Shown: positions 1 through 10,301, counted from the first letter of the stretch. The stretch is 64,000 bases of DNA from Oegoconia quadripuncta (GCA_949316235.1 OX438753.1:22190801-22254800), one strand, 5' to 3'. Made by a program: numbers and translations. The notes: a model not told the origin generated them from the letters alone.

Positions 1-45
1 TACACAATTTTTATTATTTATTTGTTATCCATAGAATAAACAATC

Positions 46-220
46 TAACTAATATTATAAATGTGAAAGTTTGGATGTTTGTTTGTTCATTTGTATGTTT
101 GTTGCTATATGCATATTTTTTATCCCGATAAAGTGAGTAGTTCCCGCGGGATAAACAAATTAAACGTAGCCGCGATAAAGCTATTCCACGCAGGCTAACC
201 GACGGAAAGCTAGTATAAAA
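46..220 (+). repeat. Repeat H, diverged copy
   Basis: A common interspersed repeat with TTATAAATGTGAAAGTTTGG, TTTATCCCGATAAAGTGAG, TAGTTCCCGCGGGATAAAC and an end at GGAAAGCTAGT. Copies also occur at 19351-19725 and 45809-46025. The CTAG-type end would suit a Helitron-like element, but I see no decisive hairpin, so the class is open. Confidence 0.65.
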
Positions 221-408
221 TAGAAGTGAACATAGATATGACAAAATAATAGTATATAATTATACTGAATTATGTATAAATGTTATGTTTGTTTTGAATT
301 GTGAGGTGGAATTTTATGAGCAATAATTTATGAATAACAAAGTATGTGAAAGCAAAATAGAGCAACCGTCTGTGGACGCGGTGAAATGGTTTATATTTGT
401 GTAGTTGA

Positions 409-497
409 CAACCATCTGGTATCCATAATACAAGCCTAGTAGCTTAATGTGGAACCAGATGGCGCTGTGTATATATGCAAAGATATTTATTATTTAT
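409..497 (+). repeat. SINE-A, 3' part only
   Basis: Only the tail region remains: CATCTGGTATCCATAATAC, AACCAGATGGCGCTGTG and TATTTATTATT. It faces the minus-strand copy 575-837, forming a local inverted repeat with a spacer of under 80 bp. Confidence 0.7.
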
Positions 498-574
498 TAT
501 TAATATTACATGTAGTAGGTAGATGATTAAAATTGAATGCCTAGGCAGATCGTTTGTGTGGCAGATATGTCTTG

Positions 575-837
575 TTAATAATAATAATAAATAAATATCT
601 TTGCACATACACACAGCGCCATCTAGTTCCACACTAAGCAACTAGGCTTGTATTATATGTAGATACCAGATGGTTGATAAAATACACAAATACTTTTTTT
701 TTGTAAATGAAAAACATCCATAACTCGGGAACACATGTCTGTATTCATCATATAAACATATGCCCCTAGCGTGATTCGAACCCGCGACCTTTTGGTATAG
801 CAGCTGAATTTCTAACCACTACACCAAACATGTCGTC
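575..837 (-). repeat. SINE-A, near full length
   Basis: This tRNA-derived SINE has an A-box-like TGGTGTAGTGGTTAG and B-box-like GGTTCGAATCACGC (minus strand). A unique body follows (GGATGTTTTTCATTTA) and a 3' region with CCAGATGGTATCT partners and AGATGGCGCTGTGTG. It ends in AT-rich TATTTATTATT. Pol III promoter boxes in the head imply internal transcription. It is mobilised by a LINE in trans. Confidence 0.85.
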
Positions 838-1183
838 AAACAATACAATACAAGATTAATTAGGAAACTGTGCTATCCAGATGGGAGACCCACTCGGTAG
901 TATCCACAGACTTGGTAGCAGAAGGTACCTACGTGATGCATGAATACACATGGTGGAAATGAGCTATTTTTAAAATGTCAAAAAATTAAACGAATCCCTT
1001 AGGCTGGGAATATACATGAGATTTTTTCATCAAATAGTCGGATTCGATAGTCCGACTATCGGAAGGTGTTGGAGCCATTATTTTGTTTCAACATTAAATA
1101 ATCGGGTCGGATATCCGAGTCGGAAACAGCGCCGAGGTGTTTACGATTTTATTACTGTTTTTTTTTTTTTTTCTTTCGCGTGC

Positions 1184-1342
1184 AAATTTTTTTTTTTTTG
1201 TGCACGACGGGTTAAGTGAAGATGAGGTCGAAGGTACTGACCCGGAAACCCCAACACATTTGGGGGACTGGCTATCTTATCTCTGACAACCGGAACACAA
1301 CAATGCTATTAACATTGCTGCTTGGCGGTAGATTTAGATAAC
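1184..1342 (-). repeat. SINE-B, head missing
   Basis: The plus strand shows the poly-T end at 1187, GACGGGTTAAGTGAAGATG, AACCCCAACACATTTGG, GGGGGACTGGCTATCTTATC and GATTTAGATAA. Part of the 3' end is deleted compared with 20288-20640. Confidence 0.75.
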
Positions 1343-1409
1343 CGATCCTACCAAATCGTTACAATTTGCAATTTTTTCATTCCAATAAATTTATTAAATG
1401 CGATAACTA

Positions 1410-2686
1410 ACATTAAGGCTTTTGGCGGGAACTCGGCGAGTGAAGTAGCATTTTTCTTTATAAGTCTTAAAATTTGTGCATTCTAACTTTTGAAGCTTAA
1501 TAATGGCAGAATATTGTGCAGCAAACGTTAGTGTTGGTGTACAGGTGAAGGGAAGTGTAAATTAAAGTGCGTAACGGAGCTTTCGGGTTCCCACAAGAAG
1601 CCGCCAAAATCTTTTGTAATGCATTCTGCCACTTTACTGAAGAATGACTTGACCGTGACTAGACTCTGTATACGACGAATTACTTGTTTTGATTGAGACT
1701 GACCTATAAAAAGTTTTTGGCCACATACTGCCCATATTGACCAATGAGAGAGCCACTCCAGAGGGTGAGAGGCTGGTGATCTATCACACAGGTTTCCTAG
1801 TACGGACACCAGTCTCTCTCAAAAACTAGTTTATATACGTCATAATTTTAAGCACCTATTGTTAAGTAATTGTACCTACATTTAGAGAGAAAATAAAAAC
1901 TTTTTGTATTGTATTTGTATTGTATAATGAAATGACTGAGTTCAGATAAAGTCTGATGTAACAATCGGACGTATATCGAGTGAATACTATATTCCCGCCT
2001 TAATTTAACCATTAAACTAACCTTAAATAATTTAAATACCTAAACGTCGTAAAAAATAAAGACCTCGTCATGACAACGATTTGCAAGTCATAGATGTTTG
2101 GCATGCCAGCAGTTAATTATGATATTTGACGAGCGACACGTTAATTAATTAACAATTTTATAAATTGGATTTGTGCAAAGTTTTTTTATGTCATGCCCTG
2201 TAGATAATAAATGGTAGTGACCAGTAAAAATAAAAACATTACCCTCCTTCCTTGGGGAGTACTATAGGAAAGCCTCCTTGTAATGTTCCATGTTTTTTTT
2301 TTCGTTTTATTCTCTCCTCTCGGAGAAGGCAAAGGTATCTAAGCCCACACAGCCATGTCTTATTTCTTCAGTTTATAAGTCAATCTCAGTCAAAACTAGT
2401 AATTCGTCGTATACTTGGCGTATACAGAGTCTAGTCACGGTCAGGTCATTCTTTAGTAAAGTGGCAGAATGCTTTACAAAAGATTTTTGGCGGCTTCTTG
2501 TGGCAACCCGAAAGCTCCGTTACACACTTTAATTTACACTTCCCTTCACTTGTACACCATCACTAACGTTTGCTGCACAATATTCTGCTATTATTAAGCT
2601 ACAAAAGTTAGAATGCACAAATTATAAGAATTATAAATAAAAATGCAACTTCACTCGCCGAGATCCCGCCAAAAACCCGTAATGTT
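1410..2686. repeat. Long inverted repeat, arms 1410-1710 and 2371-2686
   Basis: The two arms, about 300 bp each, are mirror copies (for example TTTGCTGCACAATATTCTGC at right, its complement at left) with small indels, about 660 bp apart. Open frames such as SFFSKVAECFTKDF occur in both arms. I do not recognise the sequence. The right arm is flanked by direct repeats sharing TAATGTTCCATG and GGCAAAGG. Confidence 0.8.
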
Positions 2687-2689
2687 CCA

Positions 2690-3660
2690 TGATTTTCTTT
2701 GTTTAGTCGTGGGATAGTTGCAGATTTTTTTTAGTTTATTGTCCAACAATGTTGGAAGGCAAAGGGATCAAAGCCCATACGCCTAGTCTTCTTTAATCCT
2801 ATATATTTTTCTCAGGCTAGAAGCCAAGTCTTCTTTATTTTCTTTCTGCTATTCTATTTTCGATTTTTTTTTTCAAACTTCATTGTGTCTCTCCTAAGGC
2901 CAAAGGCCAAGTCTTCAATTTTCAACTTTAGGTCATTATATTAGGTACATTTTTTCCATATCTGTTTGAGTATGTTGGGCATAGGCCTCCCCAATTTTTT
3001 CCCAGAAGTATTTTAAGTATCTCGATCCAGTGCAATCTCTCCCGACTTCTTATTGAAAACATCTTAGCACTTTTAATAATCTTTTCTTGTAAAATCACCT
3101 TTCATAAATGAAGATATTAATTTCTTTTACATGTTTTTTTGAATCGCTCAGAATAGATTACATTTACAGTTAGCCAATAAATAAAATGTAATAAATTATG
3201 GAGGTGAAAATAAGATTTAATAAAAAAGAGGAATAGAATGAAAAAAGAAAAGAAAGTCTTGCTTTTTTTAGAATATGAAATGTGGTGACGGCATTTGAAA
3301 AGTATAGAACCAACTTGTCTCTTCTAGTAGGTGTCGTAAAAGGCGACTATGAGACTTTCCACAACAAATATCTATAGACTTACACGTTTTAAAGGCCATG
3401 GGCTCATCCAAAGAAAGAAAGCATTTTTTTTTTAAATCTATAAAACAATTTTAAGAAGGTTTGTGCTGTACAGAATATGCCACCCTCATAGTATCAAGAA
3501 AGCAAGTTAAAAGTTTTTATTTGACATCATTATGGGTTAGTTTAGTTAGAAGAATATGAAGTGGTGGTACCGAACAGCCATGCGACATTGGACTCCCTAG
3601 AGTCCATGGCGCGACGTTGGTATTCTGTGGACACCGGAAGACGGATACTGGAGAGTACAT
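2690..3660. other. No gene recognised
   Basis: AT-rich with LINE-like scraps (GGCATAGGCCTCCCC near 2980). A low-complexity AAAAGAAAAGAAAG stretch occurs near 3240. Nothing with a sustained coding frame. Confidence 0.5.
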
Positions 3661-3681
3661 ATGCAAGTATGCAACCACATT

Positions 3682-3929
3682 GACAACGTGTTTGGTGTAG
3701 TGGTTAGCAACTCTGACCACTATACCAAACGGTTGCGGGTTCGAATCTCGCTAGGGGCATATGTTTGTGTGATGTATACGGACATGTGTACCCGAGTTAT
3801 GGATGTTTTCATTTATGATAAGTATTTATTTAAAAAAATGTATATGTAGTATATCAATCATCTGGTATCCACAACACAAGCCTATAGTTGCTTACTGTTT
3901 TACTAGATGGCGCTGTGTGTCTACTTCTA
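3682..3929 (+). repeat. SINE-A, split by the 3930-4553 insertion
   Basis: Head (TGGTGTAGTGGTTAGC, GGTTCGAATCTCGC), body and AGATGGCGCTGTGTG are all present. The terminal part continues at 4552-4603 beyond the GC-rich insertion. Confidence 0.85.
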
Positions 3930-4553
3930 AGTCAAATTAAACTAAACTAAATTAAATTAAACTAAGTCAAATTAAAATTCACTAATGAGGTGATCATTAT
4001 CTAATGAGTCCAATGATGACGTCAGTGAGCCAGAACCCGCGAAAACATACTACTGACGTGCGCTGACGCTCTGGCGGGAGCGCCTTGTGCTACAAGGCTG
4101 CGCCCGCCAACGCGCCGTCGGAGCCGTTCTGCCGAACTTAGAAGCATGGATGGGGAGGAGCATCTCGGGGCGATGTAGCCGCCGGACGCGACCCGGGAGA
4201 GGATGACACCCCCCGGAGCGACCGGGGGGGTGTCGTCGCATCGGGCCCTGTCGCGCCTTTAACCGCTCGCTGATCGCGGTGTGGGGCTCGACAGTGCTCC
4301 CGCGGAGGGCGCGCTAGCCGCCCTCCGGGAACGGGCCTCCCCTTGTGAGGGGAGGCGGGGCGGGGGACGACCTGGAGCCGCTTATGCGTTCCCAGGTCCT
4401 CCCTACTGCCGAGGAAGGTCGCCGGGGGGTTTTAGTGGGTAGTCCCGCTCCTGTCATTGGAGCGGGGAGTCCCACATATCCCCGTCGCTGCCCCACAGCG
4501 GCGGGTCGAATGCGTAAACGTATTTCCCCTCGAAAAAAAAAAAAAAAAAAAAG
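3930..4553 (+). mobile_element. GC-rich LINE 3' end (R1-like?) with poly(A), inside a SINE
   Basis: From about 4030 the DNA is sharply GC-rich and ends in a run of about 20 A (4534-4553). It contains CCCCCCGGAGCGACCGGGGG and AGTCCCGCTCCTGTCATTGG, small self-complementary stretches. The style recalls the 3' UTR of R1-clade LINEs, but no coding motif confirms it. Both borders repeat GATGGCGCTGTGTGT, from the SINE-A it split. Confidence 0.55.
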
Positions 4554-4603
4554 ATGGCGCTGTGTGTATGTCTAAGTATATTTATTATTTATTTATTTAT
4601 TAC
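4552..4603 (+). repeat. SINE-A tail, continuation of 3682-3929
   Basis: AGATGGCGCTGTGTGTATG, then TCTAAG and TATTTATTATTTATTT. It starts straight after the poly(A) of the inserted element and repeats the last bases left of it. Confidence 0.75.
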
Positions 4604-4611
4604 ATGTGCGT

Positions 4612-4735
4612 TTCAGTATATTTCGAAAGGCGAACCGTGGATGTTGTTTCGAGCATTACATTTTTAATGTTTGGAACACCCAACCGCCAATGTTTGGGAT
4701 ATCCCTGACCACCCCACATGGGATAGAGGTCGTGA
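4612..4735 (+). repeat. Repeat E
   Basis: GTATATTTCGAAAGGCGAAC, CGTGGATGTTGTTTCG, TTTGGAACACCCAACCG. Related pieces: 40510-40600 (minus), 50275-50345 (minus), 56410-56466 (plus). Confidence 0.5.
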
Positions 4736-4764
4736 CGTGTTGTATGTATTTAATGTAAAATAGT

Positions 4765-5173
4765 AGGTCCTTACCTATGAAATTGGCGTTTTGTATGAAG
4801 AATTTCATTAAGACTGTTTTCTCCATACAAATATTTTTGTTTTTTTTTGGGAACGGCAAATCGAAATTTAGCTAAACTTTGTGTGTATTATCGGATAACA
4901 TTAAGTTAAGTATAGGCAGCGTTAATTTTTAAAAGTAACCGCTTTATAAAAGTTTCAGCGAATCTAAGAAATGATTATGGGAAGCACATGAAAAGAGCTC
5001 TGTTTAAATTTTTTTTATTATGTGATTTAGCCCAGAAATTAATAAAATATTTCATGTGAAACCTTGAAATAATATTCCATTTTCCAAATAAAAAACAAAT
5101 TTGGATTTGTTGGCTTTGAAAATCGCAGGAATTGGTACATATGATTAACGAGGAAAAAAAACTCCAATTTCAT
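4765..5173 (+). mobile_element. MITE M (mariner-like), left copy of an inverted pair
   Basis: Non-autonomous element with terminal GGTCCTTACCTATGAAATTGG. The inner end lacks the matching CATAGGTAAGGACC. Internal landmarks are GTTTTCTCCATACAAA, GGATAACATTAAGTTAAG and GAAAAGAGCTCTGTT. Other copies show a TTAGGTCC end beside TA, consistent with a Tc1/mariner origin. No transposase. Confidence 0.75.
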
Positions 5174-5757
5174 AATATATGTATGTAGTAAGTACTTAAT
5201 GTACTTAATGAGTCGTTTGTTCATACATAATCTTCTCTACAATTACGAATATGTGATATCAGAAACGATTGGCAGTTCCACTTAAACAGTTAGGGCATAT
5301 CCAATGAAAAGCGACGCAAATTGTACCTCGGGAAGGCTTAAATCCAGGTTTTATGTTCTTTTTATAATAAGCATTAACTTCAGATTTCAGCCTATAACTG
5401 GATTTATCCTTTATGCTGTAAAATTTTTAACCGTCTCTGTGCGCGAGCAAAGAAAGGGTTTATGACAAGGCATGAAAACGCGTAAGTTATTCATGTATGG
5501 ATTGGAAAGTGAATAGGTATAGGTAGGTTACCGTTCATGACACCTGCACCTTTTCAAAAAGGTCCTTAACCTCAAATATAAGGGTCACCACAATGGCCAT
5601 ACACACAGACTTCTAATAACAGGCGACGCTATAAACGTTTATATCGTGCGAGATAATATTTGTCCTCCTCATTCGCTTGAACGAAATATACTACTATCCC
5701 ACTCTCACTCCTATGTCGAGCGTGATAAAAGGTATCATGCTACAGGGGCAGGATAAT
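5174..5757. other. Unique core between the two MITE M copies
   Basis: 584 bp without ORF or recognised repeat. GAGCGTGATAAAAGG and GTGCGAGATAATATTTGTCC are not repeat landmarks I know. Confidence 0.5.
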
Positions 5758-6156
5758 ATTGGAGTTTTTTTTCTTCGTTAATCATATGTACCAATTCCTA
5801 CGATTTTCAAAGCTATCCAAATTTGTTTTTTATTTGGAAATGGAATATTATTTCAAGGTTTCACAAGAAATATTTTTTTGATTTCTGTTCTAAATAACAT
5901 AATAAAAAAAAAAATGAACAGAGCTCTTTTCATGTGATTTCCAAAATCATTTCTTAGATTAGCTGAAACTTTTATAAAGCGGTTTCTTTTAAAAATTAAC
6001 GCTGCCTATACTTAACTTAATGTTATCCGATAATACACACAAAGTTTAGCGAAATTTGGATTTGGCGTTCCCAAAAAAAATCAAAAATGTTTGTATGGAG
6101 AAAACAGTCTTAATGAAATTGTTCATACAAAACGCCAATTTCATAGGTAAGGACCT
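5758..6156 (-). mobile_element. MITE M, right copy of an inverted pair
   Basis: Mirror image of 4765-5173. The complete terminus CATAGGTAAGGACCTAATA is on the right (outer) side and the inner terminus is missing. Together the two look like arms of one long inverted structure around 5174-5757. Confidence 0.75.
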
Positions 6157-6249
6157 AATATAACAGACGTAAGCGAAAATTATGGCGAATGCACATGTCG
6201 TGTCGACACCAATAATTAGTTGGGAACTCCATTTTCGAAGTTGTAGAGT

Positions 6250-6578
6250 ACGTTTCCGTGGCTCAATGTAAACAACATTGGGTTTACGATTCGGAGGTCG
6301 CGGGTTCGATCCCCAGCGGAGTACATGTTTAAGTACTCTGTTTGGTTGGTGGTAGGGTATTTTAAATGTCCGCCTGGCTAGCTACCACCATCTTATCTAA
6401 ATCTGTTGCCAATCAGCAATGTTAATAGCATTGTTGTGTTCCGGTTGTTAGAGATAAGATAGCCAGTCCCCCAAATGTGTTGGGGTTTCCGGGTCAGTAC
6501 GCTTCCTCCTTCGACCTCATCTTCACTTAACATCAGGTGTGATTGAGGTCAAGTACCAATCCGTTGTGCATAAAATAA
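6250..6578 (+). repeat. SINE-B, full length
   Basis: A tRNA-derived SINE with head CCGTGGCTCAATGTAAAC, B-box-like GGTTCGATCCCCAGC, body TGGTGGTAGGGTATTTTAAA and a palindromic CCCCCAAATGTGTTGGGG. The 3' end is CATCAGGTGTGATTGAGG and GTTGTGCATAAA. The 3' end parallels LINE L-G at 58190-58270. Confidence 0.87.
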
Positions 6579-6790
6579 AACGTCTACTTTGGATAGAGAT
6601 CCGATTAGATAGGGTCCGACTTCGAGACAGAGGCCAATCAACTAATCCAATTCGGATGAGCAGCGTTCGGCAAACTGCGTAACGTCGTCCAAAATCCTTA
6701 GAGCTTAAAGACGAAAGTTTTTAAATTAGTGTGTTACCCGTGACGATCTATTCGTTTTTGATTAGCGAGTTAAGCAATATATAAGAATAC

Positions 6791-6946
6791 AGAAATGTGT
6801 TCCCGAGTTATGGATGTTTTTCATTTATACATTACATTTACAAAAAAAAATGTATTTGTATAGTTTATCAACCATCTGGTATCCATAACACAAGCCTAGA
6901 TGCTTACTGTGGACCTAGATGGCGCAGTGTGTTTGTAAAAGTAAAA
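6791..6946 (+). repeat. SINE-A, head missing
   Basis: Body and 3' part only: CCCGAGTTATGGATG to TAGATGGCGCAGTGTG. The tRNA-like head is lost. Confidence 0.75.
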
Positions 6947-7007
6947 ACAAAAGCAATGTCTGGCGCGGTCAGTCCTTAGATGGGTGATCACTAGTGTTTT
7001 CGTGCTT

Positions 7008-7252
7008 TTTTTTTATATGAGAGGGCGGCAAACGAGCATGCGGCTCACCTGATGGAAAGCAATCACCGCCGCCCATGGACACCCGCAACACCAAAAGCGT
7101 CACAGATGCGTTGCCGGCCTTTGAGGAAGGTGTAGGCTCGTTTCTTGAAGGTTCCAATGTCGTACTCGTTCGGGAATACCGCTGCCAGAAGTTTCTTGAG
7201 AAACGTACAGTGGTAGACTTCCACAGATGGTGGTGGTGCTACGGAGAACACA
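7008..7252 (-). pseudogene. LINE L-D: RT C-terminus and 3' UTR
   Basis: On the minus strand the frame reads [19 protein letters not shown], then [15 protein letters not shown], the usual LINE RT C-terminal pattern. The UTR gives GGCGGTGATTGCTTTCC, then CATCAGGTGAGCCGCATG and a poly-A (poly-T at 7009-7015). Related copies lie at 21290, 21935 and 54303. Confidence 0.75.
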
Positions 7253-7371
7253 GTAATTGTCAGTTTCTGTTGTTTTCAATTGAAGCCAAGTTGGTGGCCT
7301 ACAGGGGCGGCTTAAAAACTAGTCAGGCCACTAGTCTGACACAAATATACCAATCAGTAATACCCATACCC

Positions 7372-7445
7372 ATACCGCTCCCAGTGGGAGGAGTCTGTGC
7401 CCCAACACTGGGGACGTGTACCTAAGGCTGTTGATGACCAGGGAC
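7372..7445 (+). other. Short LINE 3' fragment
   Basis: GTGGGAGGAGTCTGTGCC, then CAACACTGGGGACGTGTA and GGCTGTTGATGA match the layout of RTE-type LINE ends, by recall. Too short for a firm call. Confidence 0.4.
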
Positions 7446-7773
7446 GATATAAGGCACTAGAAAAGTGCTCTCTCACTACGGCCCGTATAAAGGTCATAGC
7501 TTATTAGAGCCACCCGGCATTCACTCCGCACCGCCTCGTCTCGTGCGGTTAGTATTCTTTATATGGACTTATATGGGTATACGCTCACTACATCAACTCC
7601 GCAGCGTCACCGGATCGCCTTATTCGTAAGCCCTCCACGCGCGGACGGCGAGTGGACCACTCGGTGACAACTCGTTGCTCGCATGTTTACCTTGCGTTGA
7701 CTGCGCATTGCCCGCAAATGATTTCACGTGTAGACCTAGTGCTAATTGTTAACAGACTACTCGAAAATTCGTA

Positions 7774-7883
7774 GACCGAGCGACGTCCACTCGTTGACCA
7801 CGCGGAGTTCACTGGTTGACGACACTAGGTCCGCTGGTTGACCGCGCGACGTTTATTGGTAATAACGCGGCGTCCACCCGTGG
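7774..7883 (+). repeat. Degenerate 22-bp tandem repeat, about five units
   Basis: Units begin at 7774, 7796, 7818, 7840 and 7862 with the pattern GACCNCGCGACGTCCACTGGTT. A patch that is GC-rich for this window. It precedes the RTE fragment at 7957. Confidence 0.7.
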
Positions 7884-7956
7884 ATCACCTGTGTACAACG
7901 AGTGGACGCCGTGCGACGAGACGGTGCGGAGTGGGTGCCGGGTGGGTCTAATGAGC

Positions 7957-8190
7957 TATGACTTTAAGAAAGCTCAAGGTAGACGAGCCATGGAGAGGAT
8001 GATGCTCGGCTCACTGCGTGGTCGAATCAAGAATGAAGAAATGCGTAGACGAACGAAAGTCAGTATAGCTCAGCGGAAGTGGCAGTGGGTAGGGCACATA
8101 GAACTGATGGCCGATGGGGTAAAAATTCTTGACTGGAGACCACGCACCGACAAGCGCAGCGTAGGACGTCGACTTTTAAGGTAGATAGAT
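7957..8190 (+). pseudogene. RTE-type LINE, ORF2 C-terminal fragment
   Basis: The frame reads KKAQGRRAMERMMLGSL, then RGRIKNEEMRRRTKV and WQWVGHI, ending WRPRTDKRSVGRR. This is the familiar post-RT region of RTE-clade LINEs. It is continuous with codons upstream that are not RTE, so the start of the ORF (7816) is accidental. Confidence 0.75.
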
Positions 8191-8263
8191 AACCCCATGA
8201 AGGTAAGCAGTTTTAAACTTCGAAACAATCATTAGTTAACCCTGTCAGCATTTTCCACTCTGA

Positions 8264-8740
8264 TTGGTTCACGTTAATAACTCCCTTAGAAGGACCAATC
8301 GGATTGCGGTACCCTGCCTCCATCATCAAGTGGACAGAATTAATTGGGGTACAAACAATAGGTGTTTATTGGCTATGTCCTGCGTATGCTGTACGAGACT
8401 CAGATGTCGTCCTGCCTTCCAGTGTCATATTGGTTCATTGACCATTTATGTACCCAGTCGATGGGACACTGAATGGCAAAGGATAATGAAAGAATGTTTC
8501 GTACAGCATACACAGAAATTGACGGGGCACGAAGGCCATAGTGATGTAGCAAAATATTTTGCAAGAGGAAACAATATCGATGTTTATAGACACTTAATCC
8601 GAATAAAAAACAATTTCTGTGTGCTATCAAAAATTATGTGTACCTCAAACAATCTAGTTCCTAAAGTTATTATAAATTACATCTCTATTAGTTTTATTAG
8701 ATATCTGAAGAGGCTTGTTACCAGAATGTTGTATGAATAG
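8264..8740 (+). CDS. Uncharacterised ORF, 158 aa
   Basis: This is the longest open frame here not tied to a recognised transposon. It starts MVHVNNSLRRTNRI and ends YLKRLVTRMLYE. No signal peptide, clear membrane segment or motif is visible. An ATAATAAATTAAATAAA cluster follows about 40 bp after the stop. It lies just after an RTE fragment, so it may be part of a decayed element or a chance ORF. Confidence 0.2.
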   Translation: MVHVNNSLRRTNRIAVPCLHHQVDRINWGTNNRCLLAMSCVCCTRLRCRPAFQCHIGSLTIYVPSRWDTEWQRIMKECFVQHTQKLTGHEGHSDVAKYFARGNNIDVYRHLIRIKNNFCVLSKIMCTSNNLVPKVIINYISISFIRYLKRLVTRMLYE

Positions 8741-9397
8741 TCATAAAGAAACTGTATATTAATTCATAGGTAAACTTATAGTATAATAAATTAAATAAAT
8801 TTTTTTATGACTTTATCAACATTAAACTTTATTTATATCATTTCTTCCACTTTAGGTAAATAAGGAATGTTTTATTCTTGTCGATATCTTATTAATCGAC
8901 ATACAAGTCTATAGCTGACAATCCATAGTTGTCAAAATGTAGGATGGCCATCACAAAAAAATATATATCGTTTACGGTAATTGTTAAAATGATATCTCAG
9001 TTGTCAGAGGCTTGTTGTATTGCGCATATATTACGGTAATTGTTTGTTTGTTTGTAAACGCTTGATTGTTTAAAAAGAAAATAAATACAGGACAAATTTA
9101 TCATAACTAATTGCTGGTTATATTTGAAAAAAAAAACATTCCAAGCCATAGATAAAATTATAACACGGGCAATCGAATCTACCTTTTTTTTTTTGAAAAC
9201 CGCTTACTTGCCCATAAATGTTCATTAGTTTGCGGTTTTATTGAGTCTCTTATCCTTCATACGGTAACAATAATTAACACCTAGCCGGCGGCGTCCTGAT
9301 GAGACAACCATATCAAAATTTTAATTTCTTTGTTCCAGATTGAAGTCCCAGCTACCCAAAAAGCGTTAAGACACCGGGTTTAAATCGGACATGCTTT
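8741..9397. other. No gene recognised
   Basis: AT-rich, with poly-A and poly-T runs at 9128 and 9185 that may be tails of very short insertions. Nothing else supported. Confidence 0.5.
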
Positions 9398-9569
9398 ATG
9401 AAAACAGTAAAAATCGTAGTCACCACAGTGCACAAACAAATCAGTGTATTCGAGTGGGTCATTAAATACTCATGTGGCCTTACACACCTGATTGGGTGTG
9501 TGATATACAAGTATAGTGAGAGTGTTCTAAATAGGGGGGTAGTAAAGATTGTAATGTCAACGTGTGTCG

Positions 9570-9740
9570 TGGAGGAGGGGAGGGATGAGGGGGGAGGCGC
9601 CCGTGGGGAGGAGGCGCCGTGCGGTGGGGGGGAGGTGTATGAGCGCGCGCGCAGGGAGGTGCTGCTGAGCGCTCGCGGACGACGCGCATGTTCGGAGCAG
9701 GGGCCGCATCCGACGCTACATGTCAGAGGTTAGTATATAC
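9570..9740 (+). other. CpG-rich purine-rich patch, possible promoter/first exon
   Basis: G-rich on the plus strand (GGAGGAGGGGAGGGATG) then CpG-rich (GAGCGCGCGCGCAGGGAGG), ending GTCAGAGGTTAGTAT, a donor-like site at 9730. Surroundings are AT-rich. Proteins translated here are low-complexity. A host promoter with a non-coding first exon is one reading. Weak. Confidence 0.25.
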
Positions 9741-9954
9741 GACTGTAATACTACCAGTGTAAGCTGGCCGCGCGACGATATTGTAAATGTAAACGCAGTG
9801 AGACCTACTTATATTGTAAGTATTACAATAGTTGAGCGACCACGTGTCTAATAAGTTCATCAGTAATATTTCTTAAATTATGCTATCAGTAGCATTATCG
9901 TTGTTGTAACTAGTTTTGGGTTCTACTATCGACAATCACACTTTCAAACAAACA

Positions 9955-10095
9955 AACAAACAAAATATTCTTTATTGTACAACAATAAGAAGCATAAAAA
10001 GAAATAAGAAAAAGGGGATAGTACAATTTGGCGGCCTTATCACTAAAAGCGATCTCTTCCAGGCAACATTTGGGTTAGGAAGCATTATGCACATG
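9955..10095 (-). other. LINE L-E 3' end
   Basis: The plus strand shows AAATATTCTTTATTGTAC, then AAAAAGGGGATAGTAC, GGCGGCCTTATCAC and AGCGATCTCTTCCAGGCAAC. The same block recurs at 37028-37180 (minus), and its tail version at 21525-21608 (plus). Confidence 0.65.
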
Positions 10096-10301
10096 ACATG
10101 TAGGTAGCGTGCACGGTAAACTAATTTTAATAAAATAAATAAATCAGCCATATAAATACATACGTTAATTGAATACATACATACATAATATGTATAAAAC
10201 TTTCGATAGTCGTGCAACACTAGTCCACTCAACTATGGCGCGTTATGCTAGTCCCATTAACTATGCCGTAGGGACAATGATGCATTTCCCATATCTTAAC
10301 A

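Noticed and set aside
3683..3760. Possible functional tRNA gene (A and B boxes visible)
   Set aside because: The same head recurs about ten times with a common non-tRNA body and tail, so it is a SINE. The acceptor stem does not close.
4050..4496. Arg/Pro-rich ORFs in the GC-rich block
   Set aside because: They arise from base composition in a LINE-like 3' UTR and have no recognisable motif.
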